This document shows, in pieces, positions 16,069 to 24,544 of a stretch of DNA of 64,000 nt. Under the pieces are notes generated by a model, which saw only the letters and a program-made list of their open reading frames with translations, had not been told where the DNA came from and ran no database searches. The translations under genes were made by a program, and so were the position numbers. Each line of letters begins with the position of its first letter. The first letter of the stretch is position 1. The stretch comes from TMP-24 sp046348855 (GTDB lineage: Bacteria; Pseudomonadota; Alphaproteobacteria; Rhodobacterales; Rhodobacteraceae), in assembly GCA_046348855.1 (NCBI GenBank), contig JAXMDK010000005.1:62001-126000 (forward strand), in the 5' to 3' direction.

Positions 16069-16971
16069 TCAGCGGTCGGGCACCGCCCCCTGCGCGGCGC
16101 GGATGAAGTTGCGCGCCACCGGCGACAGCGGCGCGCCCTTGCGCCAGACCAGCCCGACTTGCACCGACGGCAGGTCGCCCGACACGTCGCGGATCTCGAT
16201 CCGGTCGCCTTCCAGCGACCAGGGCCGGTAGACCAGCGACGGCAGAAGCGCCACCCCCGCCCCGGTCGCCACCAGGCTGCGCACCGCCTCGACCGAGCGG
16301 GTGCGGAAGGCGATATGCGGCTTGACCGACAGCGCCGCCATCATCCGCCGCGTCGATTCCTCGATCTCGTCCACGGTCAGCGCGATCAGGCTTTCGCCGG
16401 CCAGGTCGTCCAGCGAAATGGCCTCGGCGGCGTTCAGGCGATGGCCGGTCGGCAACCACAGCCGATAAGGCGAGACCAAGAGCGATTCGACCTGCATCGC
16501 GGCGCGGTCGCGGATCGACGAGGTCAGCAGCACCGCCACGTCCAGCTCGCCGCCGATCAGCAGGTGCTGGAGATAGTCAGCGCTGTCCTCGACCGCTGAC
16601 AGTTCGACCTTCGGCCAGGCCCGGCGGAACCGCGACAGCATGTCCGACAGCACATAGCCCGCCACCAGCGAGGTGACCCCCAGCGACAGGCGCCCGGTCA
16701 GGTCGCCCTCTTCCTCGCGGAAGGCGATGCGGGCGCTGGCCACGTCGCCAAGAATCTGGCTGGCGTGGCGCAGGAAAAGCGAGCCCTTGTGGGTCAGCTC
16801 CAGCCCCCGCGCCCGGCGCTCGAACAGGACGACGCCCAGATCGTCCTCGAGCGACTGGATCGCCTCGGTCACCGAGGATTGCGAGATCGACAGCGCCCGC
16901 GCCGCGCCCGAGACGCTGGCCTGCTCGGCGGCGGCGACGAAGAATTGCAATTGGCGAAGGGTGAAGGCCAT
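16069..16971 (-). CDS. LysR-family transcriptional regulator
   Basis: This 300-residue regulator has an N-terminal winged HTH (residues 1-60: MAFTLRQLQFFVAAAEQASV, then AARALSISQSSVTEAIQSLE) and a C-terminal two-lobe effector-binding domain (about 90-295, with VELSAVEDSADYL and GAGVALLPSLVYRP). The length is standard. It lies directly upstream of, and on the same strand as, the polyamine-type ABC operon, so it probably controls that operon and itself. Effector unknown; a polyamine or its aldehyde is a reasonable guess from context. Confidence 0.93.
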   Translation of the reverse strand: MAFTLRQLQFFVAAAEQASVSGAARALSISQSSVTEAIQSLEDDLGVVLFERRARGLELTHKGSLFLRHASQILGDVASARIAFREEEGDLTGRLSLGVTSLVAGYVLSDMLSRFRRAWPKVELSAVEDSADYLQHLLIGGELDVAVLLTSSIRDRAAMQVESLLVSPYRLWLPTGHRLNAAEAISLDDLAGESLIALTVDEIEESTRRMMAALSVKPHIAFRTRSVEAVRSLVATGAGVALLPSLVYRPWSLEGDRIEIRDVSGDLPSVQVGLVWRKGAPLSPVARNFIRAAQGAVPDR

Positions 16972-17140
16972 GCGCCATCTGTGCGCAAAGCCGACAGAAC
17001 GGTCAATCTTTCGCTATCTCGCATTTGGCCATTGTATCGCGCCGCGAATTGTGAAGGTTTTATGACAGTTTTGTAACAGACTCGCCGACCCCCTCCCGAA
17101 CCCTGATTTCTCCCCCCTCTGACCTGCCGAAGGAACGCCC

Positions 17141-18811
17141 GTGCCCGCCTTTTCGCCGCTTCTGTTCATCCTTCACATTGCCGGTGCCGCGGCGCTTCTG
17201 ATCTGGGCGGTGCGGCTCGTGCGCACCGGGGTCGAGCGGGGCTGGCAGGTGCAGTTGCGCCGCTGGCTGCGCCGCGGGGCCGAGAACCGGGTCGTCGCGG
17301 CCGGCGCCGGGACGGTGGCTGCGGTCCTGCTGCAAAGCTCGACCGCGGTGGCGATCCTGACCGCCAACTTCGTCGCGGCCGGCACGCTGGCGGCCGCGGC
17401 CGGGCTGGCGGTGCTGCTGGGCGGCGACCTCGGCTCGGCGGTGGTGGCGCAGATCCTGCTGACCCGCGCCGACTGGCTGGTGCCGGTGCTGCTGGTGTCC
17501 GGGGTGGCGATCTTCCAGCGGTCGACGACGCGCGAATGGCGGATGGCGGGCCGGGTGCTGATCGGGCTGGCGCTGACCTTCGAGGCGCTGGCGATGATCC
17601 ACGACGCGACCGTGCCCTTGCGCGACGCGCCGGGCCTGACGGCGGTGATGACCTACCTGGGCGGCGATCTGCTGACCGCCTTCGCCATCGGCGCGCTCTT
17701 CGCCTGGGCGGTGCATTCGTCGGTGGCGGCGGTCCTCTTGTTCGTGACGCTGGCCTCGGCACAGGTGCTGCCGGTGCCGGCCGGCGCGGCGATGGTGCTG
17801 GGCGCCAACCTCGGCGGCGCCTTCATCGGCTATATCCTGACGCTCGGCAGCGAAATTTCGGCGCGGCGGGTGATCATGGCCAATTTCCTGGTCCGCGGCG
17901 GCGGCGCGGTGGCCTCGCTTCTGGCGCTGTCGTTCCTGCACCCGTCGCTGGACATGCTGGGCGCCACGCCGGCGCGGCAGGTCATCAACCTGCATCTCTT
18001 CTTCAACCTCGGGCTTCTGATCCTGGCCCTGCCCTTCACCGGCCCGCTGATGGCGCTGGCCGGGCGGCTGATCGCGCCGCCGGCGGTGACCCCGACGCTG
18101 GACCGGGTCAGCGCGCTGGATCCGGCGGCGCTCTCCAACCCCGAACGGGCGCTGGCCTGCGCCGCGCGCGAAATCCTGCAGATGGGCGAAGGGGTCGAGG
18201 CGATGCTGCGGTCGATCCTGCCGCTTTACACGGTCTGGGACGAGGGCGTGGCCGAGGCGATCCTGCGCAAGGACGAGATGGTCGACCGGATGCATCTGGG
18301 CACCAAGCTCTACCTGGCGCGGCTGGCGCCGAGCGAGGCGGACGAACACCTGGCGCAGCGCGGGCTCGACCTGGCGGAAATGGCGGTGAACCTGGAATCG
18401 GCCGGCAACGCCATCGCCCACAACATGGTGCCCCTGGCCAAGCGGCTGGATCAGGCCGGCGTGGCCTTTTCGGAAACCGGCGCCGGCGAGATCGCCGATT
18501 TCCACGACCGGGTGCTGGCCAACGCCCAGGCGGCGCTGAACGTGCTGATGACGCTGAACCCCGACGCCGCCCGGGCGCTGGTCGAGGAAAAGGACCATGT
18601 GCGCGACATCGAACAGGGGTTGCAGCGGTCGCATCTGGAACGGCTGAAACAGGGCCTGAGCGAGTCGATCGAGACCTCGAACATCCATCAGGAGACCCTG
18701 CGCGCGCTGAAGCAGGTCAACACCGCCTTCACCCAGGTCGCCTATCCGATCCTGTCGGAGACCGGCGACCTTCTGTCCAGCCGGCTGACCCGCACCCGCC
18801 CTGCCGGCTGA
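17141..18811 (+). CDS. Na/Pi-cotransporter family protein with PhoU-like C-terminal domain
   Basis: The protein has 556 residues. The first 320 form the inverted-repeat transporter part: QSSTAVAILTANFVAAG (about 67-83) and the second QSS-like half with SSVAAVLLFV and GANLGGAFIGYIL. The last 220 residues are alpha-helical and PhoU-like (EILQMGEGVEAMLRSILPLY, then NAIAHNMVPLAKRLD). The family is usually linked to sodium-dependent phosphate movement. The start is GTG at 17141, six bases after AAGGAA. It is divergent from the LysR gene with a 169-bp shared promoter region. It ends immediately before the first TauR-type repeat, so it is probably not part of the taurine unit. Confidence 0.9.
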   Translation: MPAFSPLLFILHIAGAAALLIWAVRLVRTGVERGWQVQLRRWLRRGAENRVVAAGAGTVAAVLLQSSTAVAILTANFVAAGTLAAAAGLAVLLGGDLGSAVVAQILLTRADWLVPVLLVSGVAIFQRSTTREWRMAGRVLIGLALTFEALAMIHDATVPLRDAPGLTAVMTYLGGDLLTAFAIGALFAWAVHSSVAAVLLFVTLASAQVLPVPAGAAMVLGANLGGAFIGYILTLGSEISARRVIMANFLVRGGGAVASLLALSFLHPSLDMLGATPARQVINLHLFFNLGLLILALPFTGPLMALAGRLIAPPAVTPTLDRVSALDPAALSNPERALACAAREILQMGEGVEAMLRSILPLYTVWDEGVAEAILRKDEMVDRMHLGTKLYLARLAPSEADEHLAQRGLDLAEMAVNLESAGNAIAHNMVPLAKRLDQAGVAFSETGAGEIADFHDRVLANAQAALNVLMTLNPDAARALVEEKDHVRDIEQGLQRSHLERLKQGLSESIETSNIHQETLRALKQVNTAFTQVAYPILSETGDLLSSRLTRTRPAG

Positions 18812-18812
18812 T

Positions 18813-18845
18813 CTGGACCTACAGCGGTCGCGGCTTTGGACCTAA
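18813..18845 (+). promoter_or_regulatory. TauR-type operator upstream of tpa (direct repeats, 23-nt phase)
   Basis: CTGGACCTAC at 18813 and TTGGACCTAA at 18836 are direct repeats 23 bp apart, 100-132 bp before tpa. TauR of the MocR/GntR type is known to bind CTGGAC-type direct repeats. The same repeat pair with the same spacing recurs before xsc, which makes chance unlikely. Confidence 0.7.
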
Positions 18846-18944
18846 GAAAGCGGCGCGGTTCGTGGTCAAACTTGGCGGACTGCGCAGGGCGGCGGGCAGC
18901 CGCTGTCGGCGGCGCGGCCTTTGGCGCGACAGAAAGGCACCATC

Positions 18945-20324
18945 ATGGACAGCATCCTGAAAACCAACGACATGCAGGCGGTCATTGACGCCGACAAGGC
19001 GCACGTCTGGCACCACCTGGTTCAGCACAAGCAGTTCGAGACCGTCGATCCCCGGGTGATCGTCGAAGGCAAGGGCCTGCGGGTATGGGACGCGCGAGGC
19101 CGCGAATTCATCGACGCGGTGTCGGGCGCGGTGTGGACGGTGAACGTCGGCTACGGACGTGAATCGATCGCCGAAGTCGTGCGCGAGACGCTGCTGCGGA
19201 TGAACTATTTCGCCGGGGTCGGCGGATCGATTCCGGGCGCGAAATTCGCCGAAAAGCTGATCTCGAAGATGCCGGGGATGAGCCGCGTCTACTATTCCAA
19301 CTCGGGCTCGGAAGCCAACGAGAAGGTCTACAAGATGGTGCGCCAGATCGCGCACAAGCATCACGGCGGCAAGAAGTGGAAGATCCTCTACCGCGAGCGC
19401 GACTACCACGGCACCACCATCGCGGCGCTGGCCACCTCGGGCCAGGCCGAGCGGGCGATGCAGTATGGCCCCTTCCCCGACGGGTTCGTGATGGTTCCGC
19501 ACTGCCTGGAGTACCGCAAGCAGTGGGACGTCGAGAATTACGGCGAGCGGGCGGCGGACGCCATCGAGGAAGTGATCCTGCGCGAAGGCCCCGATACCGT
19601 CGGCGCCATCGTGCTTGAACCCGTGACCGCCGGCGGCGGCGTGATCGTGCCGCCCAAGGGCTATTGGGAACGAGTGCAGGAAATCTGCAAGAAATACAAC
19701 GTCCTGCTGCACATCGACGAAGTGGTCTGCGGCGTCGGGCGCACCGGCACCTGGTTCGGCTATCAGCATTACGGCATCAAGCCCGACTTCGTGACCATGG
19801 CCAAGGGCGTGGCCTCGGGCTATGCGGCGATTTCCTGCACGGTGACGACCGAAGAGGTCTTCAAGCTGTTCAAGGACGATGCCGGCGATCCGATGAGCTA
19901 TTTCCGCGACATCTCGACCTTTGGCGGCTGCACCGCCGGGCCGGCGGCGGCGCTGGAGAACATGCGCATCATCGAGGACGAGGGGCTTCTGGAAAACACC
20001 CTGAAAATGGGCGAGCGGACCATCGCCAACCTCAATGCGCTGATGGAAAAGCACAAGGTCATCGGCGACGTGCGCGGCAAGGGCCTGTTCTGCGGCGCCG
20101 AACTGGTGGCCGACCGCAAGACCAAGGAGCCGATGGACGAGAAGAAGGTGGCGGCGGTCGTCGCCGAATGCGGCGCGCAGGGGGTCATCATCGGCATGAC
20201 CAACCGCAGCCTGCCGGGCCTGAACAACACGCTGTGCCTGTCGCCGGCGCTGATCGCCACGGCCGACGACATCGACGCGATCACCGGCTCGATCGACAAG
20301 GCGCTGACCAAGGTCTTTGGCTGA
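18945..20324 (+). CDS. tpa: taurine--pyruvate aminotransferase
   Basis: This class III PLP aminotransferase has 459 residues and moves the amino group of taurine to pyruvate, giving sulfoacetaldehyde and alanine. Visible motifs: PLP-phosphate region SNSGSEANEKVYKMVRQIAH; the Asp motif LLHIDEVVCGVGRTGTWFG; and the Schiff-base lysine in FVTMAKGVASGYAA. The highly conserved VWHHLVQHK, EAVDP-like and NYFAGVGGSIPGAKFAEKLI stretches separate Tpa from generic omega-aminotransferases. ATG 18945 follows AGAAAGG; an upstream ATG at 18921 has no better site. The gene is preceded by a TauR operator and followed by tauR and xsc on the same strand. Confidence 0.95.
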   Translation: MDSILKTNDMQAVIDADKAHVWHHLVQHKQFETVDPRVIVEGKGLRVWDARGREFIDAVSGAVWTVNVGYGRESIAEVVRETLLRMNYFAGVGGSIPGAKFAEKLISKMPGMSRVYYSNSGSEANEKVYKMVRQIAHKHHGGKKWKILYRERDYHGTTIAALATSGQAERAMQYGPFPDGFVMVPHCLEYRKQWDVENYGERAADAIEEVILREGPDTVGAIVLEPVTAGGGVIVPPKGYWERVQEICKKYNVLLHIDEVVCGVGRTGTWFGYQHYGIKPDFVTMAKGVASGYAAISCTVTTEEVFKLFKDDAGDPMSYFRDISTFGGCTAGPAAALENMRIIEDEGLLENTLKMGERTIANLNALMEKHKVIGDVRGKGLFCGAELVADRKTKEPMDEKKVAAVVAECGAQGVIIGMTNRSLPGLNNTLCLSPALIATADDIDAITGSIDKALTKVFG

Positions 20325-20332
20325 GGCAGACG

Positions 20333-20351
20333 GCGGGGGCGCTGCCCCCGC
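20333..20351 (+). terminator. GC-rich hairpin after tpa
   Basis: GCGGGGGC, GCT, GCCCCCGC form a perfect 8-bp stem with a 3-nt loop starting nine bases after the tpa stop. No T-run follows, so it may act as an attenuating or mRNA-stabilising hairpin rather than a full terminator. Confidence 0.4.
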
Positions 20352-20451
20352 CCGCCCGGCGCGGTGGCACGGGCCTGAACCGCAAAAGGCTGTTGCCGCG
20401 CCCGGACCGGAAATGCGATAAGGCCAGATCGCCGCTGATCTGGGGCCAGAC

Positions 20452-21917
20452 ATGCCGATAGCCGTCGAGAACTTCTTCCTGACCCCTGGCGCTGGCGGCA
20501 CGTTGCAGCAGCAGATCCGCCAGATGGTGGCGGACGGCATCCTTTCGGGCCGCTTCCGCGCCGGCGAACGGCTGCCGTCCAGCCGGCGGCTGGCCGACCA
20601 TCTGGGCATCAGCCGCATCACCGTGACGCTTGCCTATACCGAACTGGTGGCGGGCGACTATCTGACCTCGCGCGGGCGGTCGGGCTATTTCGTTTCGGCC
20701 GGCGCGCCGCGCCCGCCGGAGTTTTCGCCCCGCCCCGGGCCGCGCCGCGAAAGCGTGGACTGGGATCAGGTGACCGGACGGCGGTTTTCGGACGCGCCGG
20801 ACCTAGCCAAGCCCGGCGACTGGCGGACCTATCCCTATCCGTTCATCTACGGTCAGGCCGACGCGACGCTGTTCGACCATCAGAACTGGCGAGCCTGCGC
20901 GCTGATGGCGCTGGGGCGCAAGGATTTCGAGGCGCTGACCGCCGACTATTACACGCGCGACGATCCGATGCTGATCGATTACATCGTGCGCACCATCCTG
21001 CCCCGGCGCGGCATCGCCGCACGCCCCGACGAGGTGCTTCTGACCATGGGAGCGCAGAATGCGCTGTGGATGGCCGCCACCATCCTGCTCCGCCCCGGCC
21101 GGATGGCGGTTCAGGAAAACCCCTGCTATCCGGGCCAGAAGGTGGTCTTGCAGCAGTCAGGCGCGGCCTGCACCTTCGTAGACGTCGACGCGGACGGCCT
21201 GCCACCAGACCGCATTCCGATCGGCGCGCATGTGGTCTTCACGACCGCCAGCCATCAGAGCCCGACCAACAGCACCATGCCGGTGGCCCGCCGCCGCGCC
21301 CTGCTGAGCCGGGCGAGGGCGCAGGATTTCGTCATCGTCGAGGATGACTACGAATTCGAGATGTCGTTCCAGAAAGCCTCGTCCCCGGCGCTGAAGTCGC
21401 TCGATGACGAGGGACGGGTGATCTATGTCGGGTCCTTTTCCAAATCGCTGTTTCCGGGGTTGCGGCTGGGCTATCTGGTCGGCTCCGAGCCGTTCATCCG
21501 CGAGGCGCGGTCGCTGCGCGCCTCGGTCATGCGCCATCCGCCCGGCCATATCCAGCGGACCTGCGCCTATTTCCTGGCGCTGGGGCACTATGACAGCCAC
21601 CTGAACCGGCTGGCGCAAAGCTACAGGCGTCGGCGGCAGGCGATGGCCGAGGCGATCACGGCGACGGGGCTGACGATGGCCGGGCAAAGCGCGTTCGGCG
21701 GATCGAGTTTCTGGATGCGGGCGCCAGAGGGGGTGGATTGCGACGCGCTGGCGCTGCGCCTGCGCCAGCGGGGGGTGCTGATCGAACCGGGCGGATATTC
21801 TTCGATCCGGTTGCTGCGCCGACCAACTACTACCGGCTGGCCTATTCCTCGATCGCGCAGGGCCGCATCGCCGAGGGCATCGCCATCGTCGGGGACACGA
21901 TCGCAAACTGGACCTAA
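20452..21917 (+). pseudogene. tauR: taurine regulator TauR (MocR/GntR family), frameshifted near the 3' end
   Basis: The N-terminus is a GntR winged HTH (LQQQIRQMVADGILSGRFRA, GERLPSSRRLADHLGISRIT), followed by an aminotransferase-like domain. That domain has a PLP lysine in VGSFSKSLFPGLRLGYLV and an Asp in VEDDYEFEMSFQKA. The reading is normal to LIEPG at about 21790. The expected ending FFDP...APTNYYRLAYSSIAQ, finishing IVGDTIANWT and TAA at 21915-21917, is present but in the -1 frame. One base appears to be missing in GGGCGGATA (21789-21797). With it restored the protein is 488 residues, the usual TauR length. As read, the frame runs on into xsc to 22707. Either the gene is inactive or the base was lost in sequencing. 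TauR activates tpa/xsc in relatives when taurine is present. Confidence 0.85.
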
Positions 21918-21940
21918 AGCGCCGCGTCGGTTGGCCCTAC
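21908..21940 (+). promoter_or_regulatory. TauR-type operator upstream of xsc, overlapping the tauR 3' end
   Basis: CTGGACCTAA at 21908 (the last codons and stop of tauR in its restored frame) and TTGGCCCTAC at 21931 are direct repeats 23 bp apart, the same phase as the pair before tpa. The distance to the xsc start is 61 bp. The site makes a separate TauR-controlled xsc promoter likely. Confidence 0.65.
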
Positions 21941-22000
21941 GAGCGGCGCGGCCGGCAGGGTTAGAACAGGGAAAGCGAGTTTTACCGGCGGAGACCGACC

Positions 22001-23776
22001 ATGAAGATGACCACCGAAGAAGCCTTCGTGAAAGTGTTGCAGATGCATGGCATCGACAATGCCTTCGGCATCATCGGATCGGCCTTCATGCCGATTTCGG
22101 ACCTGTTCCCCAAGGCGGGCATCACCTTCTGGGACTGCGCCCACGAAGGATCGGGCGGCATGATGGCGGACGGGTTCACCCGCGCCTCGGGACGGATGTC
22201 GATGATGATCGCCCAGAACGGCCCCGGAATCACCAACTTCGTCACCGCCGTCAAGACCGCCTACTGGAACCACACACCGCTGCTTCTGGTGACGCCGCAG
22301 GCCGCCAACAAGACCATCGGCCAGGGCGGGTTCCAGGAAGTCGAGCAGATGGCGCTGTTCAAGGACATGGTCTGCTATCAGGAAGAGGTGCGCGATCCGG
22401 GCCGGGTGGCCGAGGTGCTGAACCGGGTCATCGTGAACGCACGGCGCCATTCGGCGCCGGCACAGATCAACATGCCGCGCGACTATTTCACCCAGGTGAT
22501 CGACATCGACCTGCCCCGGATCGTCGAGTTCGAACGTCCCTCGGGCGGCGAGGCGGCGCTGGACGAGGCGGCCGCGCTGCTGTCGCAGGCCAAGTTCCCG
22601 GTGATCTTGAACGGTGCGGGTGTGGTGATCGGCGGCGCGATCCCCGCCTCGATGAAACTGGCCGAGCGGCTGGATGCGCCGGTCTGCGTCGGCTACCAGC
22701 ACAATGACGCCTTCCCCGGCAGCCATCCGCTGTTCGCCGGCCCCCTCGGCTACAACGGCAGTCGCGCCGGGATGGAACTGATCCAGAAGGCCGACGTGGT
22801 GCTGGCCCTGGGCACGCGGCTCAATCCCTTCTCGACCCTGCCGGGCTACGGGCTGGACTATTGGCCGAAGGACGCCAAAATCATCCAGGTGGACATCAAC
22901 CCGGCGCGCATCGGGCTGACCAAGCGGGTCGCGGTCGGCATCGTCGGCGATGCGGCGAAGGTAGCCGAGGGCCTGTTGGCGCGACTGTCGAAACAGGCGG
23001 GCGATGCCGGCCGGGCCGAACGCAAGGCGCTGATCGCGCAGACGAAATCGGCCTGGGCGCAGAAGCTGGCCAGCATGGACCACGAGGACGACGATCCGGG
23101 CACCAGCTGGAACAGCCGCGCCCGCGCCGCGAAGCCCGACTGGATGAGCCCGCGCATGGCCTGGCGGGCGATCCAGTCGGCGCTCCCGCGCGAGGCGATC
23201 ATTTCCAGCGACATCGGCAACAACTGCGCGATCGGCAACGCCTATCCCAGTTTCGAGGCGGGCCGCAAATACCTGGCGCCGGGCCTGTTCGGCCCCTGCG
23301 GCTATGGGCTGCCGGCGGTGGTCGGCGCCAAGATCGCCTGCCCCGACGTGCCGGTCGTGGGCTTTTCCGGCGACGGGGCCTTCGGCATCGCCGTCACCGA
23401 ACTGACGGCCATCGGCCGCAAGGAATGGCCTGCGATCACCCAGGTGGTGTTTCGCAACTACCAATGGGGCGCGGAAAAGCGCAATTCGACCCTGTGGTAT
23501 GACGACAACTTCGTCGGAACCGAACTGGACACCGAGGTCAGCTATGCCGGGATCGCACGGGCCTGCGGCTTGCAGGGGATCGTGGCGCGGACCATGGACG
23601 AACTGTCGGCGGCGCTGCGCAAGGCCATTGACGACCAGATGAAGCACGGCAAGACCACGCTGATCGAGGCGATGATCAACCAGGAACTGGGCGAGCCCTT
23701 CCGCCGCGACGCGATGAAGAAGCCGGTGGCGGTGGCAGGGATCTCCAAGGCCGACATGAGGGCGCAACAGGTCTGA
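22001..23776 (+). CDS. xsc: sulfoacetaldehyde acetyltransferase
   Basis: This thiamine-diphosphate enzyme of 591 residues catalyses sulfoacetaldehyde + phosphate to acetyl phosphate + sulfite, the desulfonation step. The N-terminal PYR domain has the catalytic glutamate in CAHEGSGGMMADGFTRASG. The middle domain has ILNGAGVVIGGA. The C-terminal PP domain has the ThDP/Mg motif GDGAFGIAVTELTAIGRKEW and NYQWGAEKRN. The FGIIGSAFMPISDLFPKAGI opening is specific to Xsc rather than to other ThDP enzymes. ATG 22001 follows GCGGAGACC. It lies just after a TauR operator and 21 bp before the permease gene, at the head of the desulfonation run. Confidence 0.96.
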   Translation: MKMTTEEAFVKVLQMHGIDNAFGIIGSAFMPISDLFPKAGITFWDCAHEGSGGMMADGFTRASGRMSMMIAQNGPGITNFVTAVKTAYWNHTPLLLVTPQAANKTIGQGGFQEVEQMALFKDMVCYQEEVRDPGRVAEVLNRVIVNARRHSAPAQINMPRDYFTQVIDIDLPRIVEFERPSGGEAALDEAAALLSQAKFPVILNGAGVVIGGAIPASMKLAERLDAPVCVGYQHNDAFPGSHPLFAGPLGYNGSRAGMELIQKADVVLALGTRLNPFSTLPGYGLDYWPKDAKIIQVDINPARIGLTKRVAVGIVGDAAKVAEGLLARLSKQAGDAGRAERKALIAQTKSAWAQKLASMDHEDDDPGTSWNSRARAAKPDWMSPRMAWRAIQSALPREAIISSDIGNNCAIGNAYPSFEAGRKYLAPGLFGPCGYGLPAVVGAKIACPDVPVVGFSGDGAFGIAVTELTAIGRKEWPAITQVVFRNYQWGAEKRNSTLWYDDNFVGTELDTEVSYAGIARACGLQGIVARTMDELSAALRKAIDDQMKHGKTTLIEAMINQELGEPFRRDAMKKPVAVAGISKADMRAQQV

Positions 23777-23797
23777 CCCCCCGAGAGGGAGCCTCGC

Positions 23798-24544
23798 ATG
23801 ACGTTCTTCGATCTCGGCCCCGGCGGACTGATCTGGATGACGCTGGCGATCCTGATCGCCGGCTTCGTGCGCGGCTATTCCGGGTTCGCCTTTTCGGCTC
23901 TGACCATCGCGGCCTCGGGGCTGGTGATGAACCCGCTGCACTTCGTCGCCGTCGTCGTCCTGTGGGAGGCGGTGATGACGCTGCAGGCCTGGTCGAACAT
24001 CGGCCCATCGGTCGATTGGCGTCGGGTGGGGCTTCTGGTGGCAGGTGCGGTCATCGGCCTGCCGCTGGGCCTGTGGGTACTGCGGTCGATTTCCGAAGAC
24101 GCGGCGCGGGCGGTGATCTCGGGCTACGTCCTGGCGATGTGCGTGGTCCTGATGGCGGGCTGGCGGATGCGGTCCGCGGCCCGCCCGCCTGTGACCTTTG
24201 CTGCTGGCGTCGTCTCTGGCCTGGCCAATGCGCCGGGCATGGGCGGGCTGCCGGTGGCGGCCTTCTTCACCGCCCAGCCGATGGCACCCGCCGTTTTTCG
24301 CGCCACGCTCGTGGCCTATTTCCTGTTCCTCGACCTCTATTCGGCCCCGCTCTATTGGCTGAACGGCATGGTGACATGGGAAACGCTGAAGGTCGCGGCG
24401 ATCGGGCTGCCGCTGGTGCTGCTGGCAAATTGGGCGGGCAGCCGGCATTTTCTCCACACCGACCCTCAGGACTTTCGCCGTTTTGCCATCGGGCTTCTGG
24501 GGACCCTCGCGTTCCTCGGACTGGCCAGGACGGTGATCAGATGA
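23798..24544 (+). CDS. TauE/SafE family sulfite/organosulfonate exporter-type permease
   Basis: This 248-residue membrane protein has about eight hydrophobic helices, opening LIWMTLAILIAGFVRGYSGF. The Gly-rich GYSGFAFSALTIAASG and GLANAPGMGGLPVAAFF motifs are typical of TauE/SafE, which exports sulfite, sulfoacetate or similar anions. The ATG follows GAGGGAG, 21 bp after xsc, and the stop overlaps the ackA start by four bases. Within this operon the obvious cargo is sulfite or sulfoacetate leaving the cytoplasm; direction and cargo are inferred from family and position. Confidence 0.9.
   Translation: MTFFDLGPGGLIWMTLAILIAGFVRGYSGFAFSALTIAASGLVMNPLHFVAVVVLWEAVMTLQAWSNIGPSVDWRRVGLLVAGAVIGLPLGLWVLRSISEDAARAVISGYVLAMCVVLMAGWRMRSAARPPVTFAAGVVSGLANAPGMGGLPVAAFFTAQPMAPAVFRATLVAYFLFLDLYSAPLYWLNGMVTWETLKVAAIGLPLVLLANWAGSRHFLHTDPQDFRRFAIGLLGTLAFLGLARTVIR

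Noticed and set aside
20422..20450. A third TauR-type repeat pair before tauR (GGCCAGA at 20422 and 20444)
   Set aside because: Spacing is 22 bp and similarity to CTGGACCTAA is weak, so autoregulation cannot be claimed.
20452..22707. A 751-residue TauR-Xsc fusion protein
   Set aside because: The portion after residue 447 is the shifted frame of tauR and then out-of-frame xsc. The true xsc frame has its own start and ribosome site.
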